DNA of 64,000 bases. Origin: a virus. The stretch is from positions 20,458-84,457 of IMG/VR virus record IMGVR_UViG_3300005253_000186; one strand, written 5' to 3'. A program made the position numbers and the translations under genes. Below, piece after piece: positions 42,148-50,024 of the stretch; the stretch's first letter is position 1; every line of letters begins with the position of its first letter. The notes beneath the pieces were generated by a model. The model ran no database searches. It was not told the DNA's origin and worked only from the letters and a program-made list of their open reading frames with translations.

Positions 42148-42849
42148 TTAATCGCCACCCGCTGAGTCGCGGTGACGAGAAAGATAGATCTTCCTCGGGC
42201 GCTTCTGGTGCTTCCGCTCCTTGTTGATGCCGGACAGGATCGAATCGCACTTGCCCCTGATGGTATTGCACAGCTTCGCGAGAACCTTCATGTACTGATA
42301 CTTATCGGCGATATGACGGAGATCATTCGCGGCGTTAATTAGCGCCTGCTGGCGCATGTCCGGATCAGACATGACCTCGAAGGTCGGAAAGTAACGCCGA
42401 TCCGTCTGACGATCTCCGGTCTGGATGGAGATCATAATCGGTGACTCGATCATCTGCCCTCTTGCGTCCGTGTCGATCACGATGATCGAACGGCAGAGAT
42501 ACTTGGCCTGTTCAATGCGCCACTTGTCCGCTGCGACCTTGTTGACCCAATCAAAATAAGGGTTGAGCGGAGAGGATCCTTGGGACGCCGCGCTAACGAT
42601 GTTCTCCGGCGTGCAGTCAACGCCACTGGATGCCAGGTCATACAGGGCGGCGCCATACGTCTTGGCCTCCACCTTGTTCAGGCGTGCTCCTGGACCAGGC
42701 TTGAAATCTCGATTATCAATGTGGACGGATCCGTTGACCCATACGACTTCGTGCGGACCCTTGGCCTTCGGTGGCTTTCTGGCCGATTTCCTCTTAGAGG
42801 ACTTCTTCTTGTCTTTCGCCTTCTTTACTGTCTTCTTCTTCTTTGCCAA
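42148..42849 (-). CDS. lysine-tail protein flanking the array
   Basis: 233 residues. The first 32 residues are almost pure Lys/Ser/Arg/Pro/Ala, as in histone H1; the body is a mixed fold with SPIMISIQTGDRQTDRRYFPTF and a helical C-terminus, ending Lys/Arg/His-rich (KERKHQKRPRKI). GGTATAAG is 48 bases upstream. No terminator separates it from the CCAGCC array. Probably DNA-binding. Confidence 0.78.
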   Translation of the reverse strand: MAKKKKTVKKAKDKKKSSKRKSARKPPKAKGPHEVVWVNGSVHIDNRDFKPGPGARLNKVEAKTYGAALYDLASSGVDCTPENIVSAASQGSSPLNPYFDWVNKVAADKWRIEQAKYLCRSIIVIDTDARGQMIESPIMISIQTGDRQTDRRYFPTFEVMSDPDMRQQALINAANDLRHIADKYQYMKVLAKLCNTIRGKCDSILSGINKERKHQKRPRKIYLSRHRDSAGGD

Positions 42850-42896
42850 CTTCGGTCTCCTGTTCTGAGGGGATCAAAAGAAAACGCTACAGTCTT

Positions 42897-42904
42897 CTTA
42901 TACC
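42897..42904 (-). promoter_or_regulatory. GGTATAAG promoter motif
   Basis: CCGGTATAAGAAGACTG, nearly identical to the 4322 context (AAGACT), 48 bases before the lysine-tail gene. Confidence 0.72.
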
Positions 42905-42908
42905 GGAA

Positions 42909-43256
42909 TCAGGTAGCGCCAATCGCCTGCTTCATTGCGTAGGCCATTTTAATGAACACGCCCTCGAACATCTTCTCGATGATCTTGTCGGCGTGCTCAG
43001 CAACAACTTCCTTGAACAGACCAGCAGGATCTCCCCAGGTGGATCCCCAGTAATCCATATCGGAAACCTGAGTCCGGATCATCTCCTTGATGCGCTTGTC
43101 GAGCGCCTCTTTGATCCAATTCTCAAGTTCGCGTTTTCTGCTCCCGGTGACGAGCTCGTAGATCTGGCCCCGGACCATCTTGTCCCATTCTTCTTCGGGA
43201 ATTGCCTCTGTGATATAGTGGGCGACCTTCTGCGCGACGATCGCCTGGATATTCAT
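42909..43256 (-). CDS. hypothetical helical protein
   Basis: 115 residues from the ATG after GGGTGAG, two bases past the Nudix stop. Long helices with charged faces, Trp-rich middle (DYWGSTWGD). Unknown. Confidence 0.7.
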   Translation of the reverse strand: MNIQAIVAQKVAHYITEAIPEEEWDKMVRGQIYELVTGSRKRELENWIKEALDKRIKEMIRTQVSDMDYWGSTWGDPAGLFKEVVAEHADKIIEKMFEGVFIKMAYAMKQAIGAT

Positions 43257-43257
43257 C

Positions 43258-43746
43258 TCACCCGCGTCCATCCTTTGCCTTTCCGATCTCCGCGTATTCG
43301 CCTGGGTACCAGGGATACTCGGTTGGATCTCTATGGTAGACGCCGCCCGTTGCCGTTTGGTCGAACATGGCATACGCCTTGAGCCTAGGAAGGGCATCTG
43401 AAGATATTTCCTCCTTGAGCTCCCGGGCTGTCACCCATCTGTATTCGGTGTGCTCGGAGTTTATCGTAACCTCTGGGTCGATGACCATCGTAGCCTTGAA
43501 AATAACGAAGACGAATGTCCCCCCGTTATCCGTCCCGTTCGAGAACACCATCGCGATCTTCGTCGGTCGGATCTCGAACCCGGTCTCCTCAAGAACCTCT
43601 CTTGCTGCTGCCTGCTCCAGGTTTTCGGGTGGTTCAACCTTGCCTCCAGGAAAGTTCCACTTCCCGTTATCCGACCTCCTGAGGACCAGGACTCTGCGAT
43701 CGCGCATTCTTTGGATTACTGTCGATACGGCTACTTTAGGCTCCAT
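43258..43746 (-). CDS. Nudix hydrolase
   Basis: 162 residues. Nudix box GGKVEPPENLEQAAAREVLE-ETG (35-57) fits G-x5-E-x7-R-E-x-x-E-E-x-G. Substrate-binding region KWNFPGG. MutT-like hydrolysis of a nucleoside diphosphate linked to another group. In a genome that also carries a NADAR protein, an ADP-ribose or NAD-related substrate is one possibility; others are oxidised dNTPs or RNA caps. Confidence 0.93.
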   Translation of the reverse strand: MEPKVAVSTVIQRMRDRRVLVLRRSDNGKWNFPGGKVEPPENLEQAAAREVLEETGFEIRPTKIAMVFSNGTDNGGTFVFVIFKATMVIDPEVTINSEHTEYRWVTARELKEEISSDALPRLKAYAMFDQTATGGVYHRDPTEYPWYPGEYAEIGKAKDGRG

Positions 43747-44053
43747 GTTTGGTCTTCCCTTTGCTAGTGGTCACGCGGTTGAACCTGATTGCCACTTTCG
43801 CATCGTCTGGGGAATGCACTTCGCAGTCATGAAGCTGGCACCCTATCACCTTGCCCTTATCCATAATATGGACAATGCAGTCCTCAAGATTACAGTCCTT
43901 GAGGCGCGACTTCTCCCGAACCTCGACTACGCAGTCACGGAACGAACACGACTTTACATCGCAATTGTCAAAGATCGCAATGCGTCCAGACCTGAATGCC
44001 TGCGAGAAAAGGCTTGTACGAACGTTCACTGTTGGGCGATGGCTAGGCCTCAT
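43736..44053 (-). CDS. pentapeptide-like beta-helix protein
   Basis: 105 residues. From residue 25 to 80 a repeat of about 10 residues places Cys at regular steps (FDNCDV, CSFRDCVV, LKDCNLEDCIV, VIGCQLHDCEV), as in right-handed beta-helix or pentapeptide-repeat proteins. Such proteins can mimic DNA; too short to say. Basic ends. Confidence 0.7.
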   Translation of the reverse strand: MRPSHRPTVNVRTSLFSQAFRSGRIAIFDNCDVKSCSFRDCVVEVREKSRLKDCNLEDCIVHIMDKGKVIGCQLHDCEVHSPDDAKVAIRFNRVTTSKGKTKHGA

Positions 44054-44462
44054 CTGTCTTCTCCTCGTCTACGGGCCGAATTTTCTCGACTTCTCTGAAT
44101 CGACCTTTCCCGAGCGCCTCCCCGATGAGCGCGCCGATGTGTTCGTCGTAATATCCGGACTCGACCTGATCCACAGCCTCTTTCCTGGTTTTGACACCTT
44201 CGACGATGAAACGGATGCCGCACTTGATTTCAACCTCGTATTTGTCTCTGTCCTGGTCCGGAACGTCTTCGGTAATATTGGCATGGATACTTGAGATCAC
44301 GTGATGCATGAGCGACGTGTGCGTCCGAAGCGAAGAGACTGCGCCACCCATGTGGTCAGGGAAATCCGCCATGTTGCTCTTCAACCTGCTCATCAATATG
44401 CCTCCGATGTTTCGGTAGGCCCTGATGAGATCGTCTATTTCTTTTGTTTCAGTTTTGTCCAT
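44043..44462 (-). CDS. hypothetical protein
   Basis: 139 residues from the ATG after TTTGGAGAATCTG; helical N-terminus, then a His-containing stretch (LMHHVISSIHANI), acidic C-terminus. Start overlaps the upstream stop. Confidence 0.7.
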   Translation of the reverse strand: MDKTETKEIDDLIRAYRNIGGILMSRLKSNMADFPDHMGGAVSSLRTHTSLMHHVISSIHANITEDVPDQDRDKYEVEIKCGIRFIVEGVKTRKEAVDQVESGYYDEHIGALIGEALGKGRFREVEKIRPVDEEKTDEA

Positions 44463-44815
44463 CAGATTCTCCAAATAGAGTGAAGCGCCTGCATCAGGCT
44501 GATCGTCCCGGGAAACGGGACAAAGAACATTATTAGAGTGCCGTATGCAAATACTTCGTGGAAGCACTCTGGGCAAAGGTTCCTCCTGTTGTGTCGATGC
44601 AGCGGTCCGGGCGCGATAAGGCAGAATTTATCAATGCACCTTGTCCACTGAAAGTCCGGCATGAAAACTTCCATCGAGTTAAAGTTGCAAACCGAATAGT
44701 AGACGGGAGCTCTGCACATCCGGCACAAGATTATGGAATTTGCAGGGACAGGAGGCCCCTTCAGGACAATCTTTCCCATCAGGGACATTTTCGTGTCCGC
44801 CTCCAAAATGCTCAT
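44462..44815 (-). CDS. zinc-binding protein with hydrophobic tail
   Basis: 117 residues. CRMC and CPEC pairs plus CIDKFC; the last 30 residues (AYGTLIMFFVPFPGTISLM) are hydrophobic and may insert in a membrane. Overlaps both neighbours by 4 bases or less. Confidence 0.7.
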   Translation of the reverse strand: MSILEADTKMSLMGKIVLKGPPVPANSIILCRMCRAPVYYSVCNFNSMEVFMPDFQWTRCIDKFCLIAPGPLHRHNRRNLCPECFHEVFAYGTLIMFFVPFPGTISLMQALHSIWRI

Positions 44816-45483
44816 TCTTCCTCCTCGTCCTCCTCGTCCTCGTCGATCTTAAGCAGGCTCTCGTCAAACGACCCGTCCTGTTCGACCTTGATGACGCCGT
44901 TCTTCCAGCCCTCGACGAGCGGGTAGAAATCCTCCTCCTTACAGATTTCAAACCCTTTCTTCTCGACTTCCTCCGCGAGCTCGCTGGTGATTTGGTAGAC
45001 GGGCTTGCCGAGAGCTCCATCAATATCGTTCACGAGGATCTTGGCAACATCTTGAAGGGATGCCTTGTTCGGCGCCGCGGGCGACGGCTGCGGTTGAGAT
45101 CCCGGTGCTGGCGCCGTCTGGGCCCCGCCTTGCTGTTGCGCCTGCTGCTGTGTCTGCTGCTGTGCGGCTTGGTTGCTCTGGACGTTTGCGACCGCCTCGT
45201 CGAGCTCTTCCTGTGTGGACCGTCCGAGATATACGTCGGCCTGGATGTTGTAGATGCTGTAGCACATCTCGAACTCGCCTTCTGTCAGGACTACTTCTCC
45301 AGATAGTTTCTGGCCGGACTTGAGAATTTCCATCGTAACGCCTGGGTACTGCTTCACGGCATAGGAGTGGCTGCTTCCGCCCTCGATGATCGTAAACGTG
45401 TCCCTGTGCAGCATCCCCTCGGACGGATGCCCGCGGTTCTCAGGTTTGTACTTTTCAGAATCGAGTTTATCGAGAAGTGACAT
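44812..45483 (-). CDS. hypothetical protein with Gln-rich linker and acidic tail
   Basis: 223 residues: folded N-terminal domain (to ~95), a Q/A/P linker (QQQTQQQAQQQ), a second helical/beta domain, and a C-terminal run of Asp/Glu like those of ssDNA-binding proteins. Size and tail recall SSB-type proteins, but no OB-fold motif could be verified. GGTATAAG 28 bases upstream. Confidence 0.7.
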   Translation of the reverse strand: MSLLDKLDSEKYKPENRGHPSEGMLHRDTFTIIEGGSSHSYAVKQYPGVTMEILKSGQKLSGEVVLTEGEFEMCYSIYNIQADVYLGRSTQEELDEAVANVQSNQAAQQQTQQQAQQQGGAQTAPAPGSQPQPSPAAPNKASLQDVAKILVNDIDGALGKPVYQITSELAEEVEKKGFEICKEEDFYPLVEGWKNGVIKVEQDGSFDESLLKIDEDEEDEEEE

Positions 45484-45510
45484 GAGTAGTCTCCACCGGT
45501 AGGTAGTTCC

Positions 45511-45518
45511 CTTATACC
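45511..45518 (-). promoter_or_regulatory. GGTATAAG promoter motif
   Basis: 28 bases before the gene at 45483; the next upstream gene ends at 45520. Confidence 0.68.
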
Positions 45519-45519
45519 A

Positions 45520-45903
45520 TCATTGGACTGTTTCTATTTGGTCCCAATTGCCGACGATCGCTCTCGCCAGCTCTTCGTCCGCATCAAGCGCGGCAATAAT
45601 TACACAGATCGCGACGGACTCCTGCGCAACATCCATGGACAGCAACTTCGTAACGGTCACGTAGACGCCCGAGGGCAAGTAGATCCTTCTCCTCCCATAT
45701 TTATCAACGAGAATGTGGAATGTATGACCGCAACATGGGCAGATACCAGACTTCTCGATTTGATGCCTATGCTCGTTCCAATAAACCCTGGTCTTGAGAT
45801 GTTCGTGATCTTTCCACTTCTTGATGTTCAATCGATACTTGATTGCGAAGTAGATCCACGGTACAAATAGTATCACCGCGAAAACTACAACTGTTCCGTA
45901 CAT
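45520..45903 (-). CDS. membrane-anchored zinc protein
   Basis: 127 residues from the ATG after AAGGAGGCACTCT. N-terminal transmembrane helix (residues 3-22), then a soluble part with CPCCGHTF and a hydrophobic C-terminal stretch (VAICVIIAALDADEEL). Confidence 0.7.
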   Translation of the reverse strand: MYGTVVVFAVILFVPWIYFAIKYRLNIKKWKDHEHLKTRVYWNEHRHQIEKSGICPCCGHTFHILVDKYGRRRIYLPSGVYVTVTKLLSMDVAQESVAICVIIAALDADEELARAIVGNWDQIETVQ

Positions 45904-45914
45904 AGAGTGCCTCC

Positions 45915-46298
45915 TTGCCAAGAAAACGACCAGATCCCAGAGCCAGCATAATCGACGGCTCTCAAGAGATACCCTTCGAGGTTGGGTATCGTCTGGACCT
46001 GCTACAGTCTATGCGAGATTACTTCGCCGAGATTTACGGCAATAAGGAACTGTTTTTTGACGTTGAGACCGTAGAGGACGAAACGCTGTGCGAATGGTGC
46101 TCCCGTCACACAGAATTTTACAACGAAGCATGCCGGCTTGTCAATGACTGTGCAGTCAGGGGACACTTTTTCGATCCTAGAGAGATTGCAAAGCTCAAGA
46201 ACTATCACCTGGAAAAGGCGCAGATGATTAGCGCCGTCCTAGTGGGGCGGGCAAATAGGAGGGCTAAAGGCACGGGCGCCGAAGCGCCCGTGCAATAG
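45915..46298 (+). CDS. isolated plus-strand hypothetical protein
   Basis: 127 residues if the TTG at 45915 is used, 95 from the ATG at residue 33; neither has a good ribosome site. Contains LCEWCSRHTEFYNEACRL, a possible zinc-binding Cys/His set. It ends in a perfect 10-bp hairpin (GCACGGGCGC/GCGCCCGTGC). The only plus-strand gene before 48.4 kb; the alternative is that the region is non-coding. Confidence 0.55.
   Translation: MPRKRPDPRASIIDGSQEIPFEVGYRLDLLQSMRDYFAEIYGNKELFFDVETVEDETLCEWCSRHTEFYNEACRLVNDCAVRGHFFDPREIAKLKNYHLEKAQMISAVLVGRANRRAKGTGAEAPVQ
46269..46292. terminator. bidirectional-type hairpin
   Basis: GCACGGGCGC-CGAA-GCGCCCGTGC at the end of the lone plus-strand gene. No clear U-run on either strand, so termination is uncertain. 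Confidence 0.4.
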
Positions 46299-46391
46299 CA
46301 GACAATCACCTATAGTCGGGCTCCGCCAGATTGCCCAACGGGCTGGGGAGGGGATGTGTGCTGTGGGGGTGACGGTCGCATGGTTTCCTTT

Positions 46392-47384
46392 CTACGGCTG
46401 GGGGGCCGCGATCAACTTCTGTACTTCCTTGGGGAGTTGTCCAGTCACCTGTGCGATCTTCGGAACACGCTCCAGGCACTTCTTGATGGACGACGGCAGG
46501 TGTTCTGACCACATGCTGTCGATCTCCTGTTCGCGCTGAAGATCAAGATCTCGAAGTAAGGTCAGCCGCTGGGCTTCGAGATTTGCTTGGGCCTCCGTGA
46601 ATCTAGCGCGCACATTGGCCTCGTGCTGCTCTTCGACTTCAACCAGCTCCTTTGTGAGGCTGGCCTCTGCGTCCTTGTGCGCCCAGTCCTCTTTGTCGAT
46701 GACCCCGACCTCGACTTTGAGATCGTTCGTTTTCTCGGAGGATTCCGCCTTGATTTTGGCGATCTTTTCGTTGGCCCTTCCCACGCTCGATTCTATCCTG
46801 GAGCTGAGGTCGACCTTCTTTCTCTCGATCGCCAACCGCTTTTCGCGGATCTCGGCCAAGCTCTCCTCGATCTCGCCCATCTTTTTTACCACGGGCCCGT
46901 TGCTGCTTTTGATGGCTTCGAGGATCTGCTGATTCAAGTGGACTTCTCCGGCCGCGAATCGCTTCTCAATGTCTCTGCGCAGGGACATGAATCTGCTATC
47001 GAGAAGCCGCTCTCCCAACTTGATTGTGTCTTTACTGTGCTTGAGATGGCCGTTGCTGTGCGGAGCCTTTACTGGTGTTCCTGGAAGCTCTGCTGGCTCG
47101 GGAAGATTGGGGGTGCCGATCTCGTGGTAATAGATCAGGATCACCTCCCAAAACATCTGCAACACATCGGGCATGGCCTTCCGCCACGTTTTGCGGAGAT
47201 CCTCAACCTTCTTCACGATAGGGTTCAACCAGGGATTCTCGCTCCGCTTTAGGCTCCAGAAGCTTCCTCGGCCACGGTACAGCTCCTGGACGGTATTTTC
47301 CTCCATGCCGTCGGATACCAAGGTGCCCCAGATTCCCTGGAGCCAATCGTAGATCTGCTGTTTTCTTCCTGTCATCTTTGCCAC
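46392..47384 (-). CDS. large coiled-coil protein
   Basis: 330 residues from a GTG after GGAGGATATTTCT. N-terminal globular part to ~100 (Trp-rich), a short proline-rich linker, then a coiled coil of about 170 residues (RRDIEKRF ... LRDLDLQREQEIDSMW). Could be a scaffold, filament or partitioning-like protein. Unknown family. Confidence 0.78.
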   Translation of the reverse strand: MAKMTGRKQQIYDWLQGIWGTLVSDGMEENTVQELYRGRGSFWSLKRSENPWLNPIVKKVEDLRKTWRKAMPDVLQMFWEVILIYYHEIGTPNLPEPAELPGTPVKAPHSNGHLKHSKDTIKLGERLLDSRFMSLRRDIEKRFAAGEVHLNQQILEAIKSSNGPVVKKMGEIEESLAEIREKRLAIERKKVDLSSRIESSVGRANEKIAKIKAESSEKTNDLKVEVGVIDKEDWAHKDAEASLTKELVEVEEQHEANVRARFTEAQANLEAQRLTLLRDLDLQREQEIDSMWSEHLPSSIKKCLERVPKIAQVTGQLPKEVQKLIAAPQP

Positions 47385-47478
47385 AGAAATATCCTCCAGG
47401 TTATCGGCTTGTGTTCGAGTTAGAAATGTCCCGGACAAGGGGATCTCGCGAGCTGTCCTCCTTATCCGGGACGAAGAC

Positions 47479-48048
47479 TTATTGGCCTACCTCGACCGCG
47501 GCTTCGACTGGTGCTGGCTCCTCGGTCTCGTGGGGGGAAGCATCTTCTACTTTAATCCCGACACTCCGAAGCTTCTCGGCAAGTGTGCGTGTGTCGGGCA
47601 GAAGCTCTTCCTTCTCGGCCTGTTCCAGATCTTCCTCCTCTTCTTCGGGACAAAGGAAGGCATTGAGCTTCAGGGACGCGATGAGTTCTGCCCCTGACGT
47701 GAAGAGACGATCCAGGTCCTTGAACGTGGTGAGATCTTGAATCGGCCTGCCAACTAGGTTTTTATGCTCCGCCTCAAATGTCTCGGCAGCATCCTGTAGC
47801 AGTTGCAGCAAGCCAGCGTCGAAGGTCACACTCGTCATTAGGGGGGTTGGATCGAGATATTCCGGTGAGTTACCGGGATTTTTGTCTGGTGCCCTTTTTT
47901 TCTTGTTCCGCTTGTCCAGGCACTTCTGGCACCTAGCGGGCAAAAATAGACCTTTTTTAACGTACCACTGGACGTGTTCAGCCTGGATACTGAACAAGGT
48001 CTTGCAATCACGGCATTTCTTTACCGCCTCTCTCTCGCCTGCTGTCAC
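47479..48048 (-). CDS. zinc-ribbon (zf-trcl-like) protein
   Basis: 189 residues from a GTG after AAAAGGAGAGAAG. Probable zinc-ribbon CRDCKTLFS ... FLPARCQKCLDKRNKKK matching the small treble-clef pattern (C-x2-C then C-x2-C with a basic tail). Helical middle, acidic end. First gene of the minus-strand half next to the divergent region; promoter 52 bases upstream. Confidence 0.75.
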   Translation of the reverse strand: MTAGEREAVKKCRDCKTLFSIQAEHVQWYVKKGLFLPARCQKCLDKRNKKKRAPDKNPGNSPEYLDPTPLMTSVTFDAGLLQLLQDAAETFEAEHKNLVGRPIQDLTTFKDLDRLFTSGAELIASLKLNAFLCPEEEEEDLEQAEKEELLPDTRTLAEKLRSVGIKVEDASPHETEEPAPVEAAVEVGQ

Positions 48049-48099
48049 CTTCTCTCCTTTTGGGCTTGGGCCGATATGAATAACCGTCTCTTCAATTAT

Positions 48100-48107
48100 C
48101 TTATACC
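48100..48107 (-). promoter_or_regulatory. GGTATAAG promoter motif
   Basis: 52 bases upstream of the GTG start at 48048; argues for that start rather than the ATG at 48156. Confidence 0.7.
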
Positions 48108-48343
48108 CAAAAACTTGCCCCATAATTTTCGATGATGATTCGAAATATTTGAGCATTCGGTGTTAGGGTAAAGCCATAAGTCTTGATTGGCAAAGGATTT
48201 TCCGTATCCCCTTATAGCAACTAGGGTTGCGATGGAGTAAGAAGTGTAAGTAGGGTAAATAGTGGAAGTGTCTTTACCTGCTTGTAAGTACAAATGTAGT
48301 GCACATAAATATGGTGATGGTAAGTAGTTATACAAAAAAGCCA

Positions 48344-48371
48344 TTGACCTACGCATTGTGCGTCCTATAAT
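48344..48371 (+). promoter_or_regulatory. sigma70-type promoter for the virion block
   Basis: TTGACC, 16-base spacer, TATAAT. About 67 bases upstream of the first plus-strand gene. Near-consensus for host sigma70 RNA polymerase. Confidence 0.8.
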
Positions 48372-48437
48372 CGTCATCATCATGATGTGGTCTACTGGGA
48401 GTGCCGTGCTAGATGATGTGCTCCGGAGGACTCTAGG

Positions 48438-49508
48438 GTGTCAAAATTCGACGCGATAAAATATGCTGAGTGGGCCCAGGATGCGGTCTCGGATTACTTG
48501 GAGAACGGAATGTCTCTGAACGATTCCATCTCCAAGATTGCGAGCGAAAACAGCCTCACGCCCGCGCAGGTCCGCCAAGTGTGCCAGCAGGCAAATGTCG
48601 GCGCCTACGAGCACATCTTCAATCAGTCGGAAGATAAGATCGATGCAGTGTTTGATCTTGCAGACGCGAAAACCATCGCCTCCTCCATCTCTGAAAATGA
48701 GAAGGTCGCAAACGACAATCGTTCGCACTCCGACTATTTCCTTGAGCCGCCAAGGCCGAAACTCAACATCGACATTAACGCGGAGTTCGGCGTAGAGCAG
48801 ATCTCCAACGAGCATGAAGTTGCTGCGCACGTTAATGATCTCGAACAGTTCATCGAGAATGCCAAACTTGCTTGCGATGAGATCCGCGCAAAGCAGCATG
48901 ATAACCAGATGGCCATGGTCGATACGAGACGCTCATTGCAGCACGAGGTTGAGCAGGCGATCCTCGTCTCGGACAATCCAGACCGAATGGGCATGATTCG
49001 CAAAGTGGCTCACGCTGTAGGCCTGGGGGTTGAAGAGGCCAGCCAGGAAGTCGCATTCAGCGAGATCGCGAAGATCACAGAGACCCTGGTCAAGAAAGGC
49101 GTGTTTGGCGCCCTGGCCCAATTCCAGGCCGAACAAGAAGGAACCGCGCACATCCGCACGAAGATCGCAGAGTTCTCTAAGCAGGCAGAGGCGGTTCAGT
49201 CCGATCTGATCTCGGACACGCAATTGACCGGATCCGAAGGATCACTGGCAAAGGTCAAAGTCGTCAACGGGAATCATCCAATCCTCGTCAGTATAAATCA
49301 ACTTGTCGACCAGGTCTCTGAGGAAGATCGTCTTAAGAGGGGACTGCTTCTTCTCGAAGACAAGGCGAGCTATGCGATCCGGCGGATCAACGACCTGAAC
49401 ACGTCTGCCCTGACAGATAAGTACGTCCAGCAGGAAACAATGGGCAAGCAGCCGGATATTAAGCCAAACCCAGATCCGGCTCTGCGCAGGTTTGCGAATG
49501 CAGGATGA
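48438..49508 (+). CDS. virion-block protein, helical
   Basis: 356 residues from a GTG after CGGAGGACTCTAGG. Largely helical with coiled-coil parts. First gene of the plus-strand block; position before the prohead protease suggests a head or scaffold role. No motif recognised. Confidence 0.78.
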   Translation: MSKFDAIKYAEWAQDAVSDYLENGMSLNDSISKIASENSLTPAQVRQVCQQANVGAYEHIFNQSEDKIDAVFDLADAKTIASSISENEKVANDNRSHSDYFLEPPRPKLNIDINAEFGVEQISNEHEVAAHVNDLEQFIENAKLACDEIRAKQHDNQMAMVDTRRSLQHEVEQAILVSDNPDRMGMIRKVAHAVGLGVEEASQEVAFSEIAKITETLVKKGVFGALAQFQAEQEGTAHIRTKIAEFSKQAEAVQSDLISDTQLTGSEGSLAKVKVVNGNHPILVSINQLVDQVSEEDRLKRGLLLLEDKASYAIRRINDLNTSALTDKYVQQETMGKQPDIKPNPDPALRRFANAG

Positions 49509-49797
49509 AGGGGTCAATGTGCTCATACGCTGCTTCATCGGCGAAGGGTCCGGTGACGACCTCGAAAAGGTCGCAGTCGTTGGCTCTTTGTTCAAGTTCA
49601 TTGGAGGCAAGGCGCTCAAGTCTGGCGGCAAACTGCTGGGCTGGTCGGTAAAGAATCCAGGGAAGGCTGCCACGGGCGGCCTCTTCATGATTCCGATGGC
49701 GGGAGCGGCTTACAGCAAGGGCAGGAGCGCGGCAATAAGGCCGGCGGGATACAATCCGAGCGCCGCATATTATCTGCCTCAGTCGAGAATGGTGTAA
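49492..49797 (+). CDS. small virion-block protein
   Basis: 101 residues (TTG or ATG start; either is possible). Contains DLEKVAVVGS near residue 24, the recurrent [LIVE]-x-K-[LIVT]-A site, followed by a Gly/Ala-rich hydrophobic stretch. Probably virion-associated. Confidence 0.65.
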   Translation: MRMQDEGVNVLIRCFIGEGSGDDLEKVAVVGSLFKFIGGKALKSGGKLLGWSVKNPGKAATGGLFMIPMAGAAYSKGRSAAIRPAGYNPSAAYYLPQSRMV

Positions 49798-50024
49798 TGA
49801 ACTGGAGCCAGAGCTCATTTCGAATACAGAAATCTCCTCGGGAGATGCAGGCTGAAGCAGAAAAATATCTGCGCCGCCACCGGAACTTCGTTCCTCCGAA
49901 GATCGATTTTGGTTCCCTAGAGGCAGGCCCGGAGCCCGTGAAGATGCCTGAATTTCAGGAAGATCGTCCTTCGCACGCCCCCATTCTGCCGGAGAGCAAA
50001 GAATGCCACTCCCAGAAGAAGTAA
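49797..50024 (+). CDS. small virion-block protein
   Basis: 75 residues starting in a TAATGA overlap. Basic and proline-rich. Unknown. Confidence 0.65.
   Translation: MNWSQSSFRIQKSPREMQAEAEKYLRRHRNFVPPKIDFGSLEAGPEPVKMPEFQEDRPSHAPILPESKECHSQKK

Larger units (their letters stand above)
48049..48437. promoter_or_regulatory. divergent control region
   Basis: 389 bases, AT-rich, no gene. Drives minus-strand genes from GGTATAAG (48100-48107) and plus-strand virion genes from a sigma70-like promoter (48344-48371). Three GTAAGTA heptamers (48246, 48284, 48320) lie 38 and 36 bases apart upstream of the plus promoter. Confidence 0.7.

Noticed and set aside
45020-45323. Overlapping frames in the Q-rich gene
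   Set aside because: Products of repetitive CAG/CTG-rich sequence; only the 45483-44812 frame has a promoter, a ribosome site and domain-like ends.
44812-45483. Single-stranded DNA-binding protein (SSB)
   Set aside because: The acidic tail and Gln linker are suggestive, but no OB-fold signature could be recognised, so the gene is left as hypothetical.
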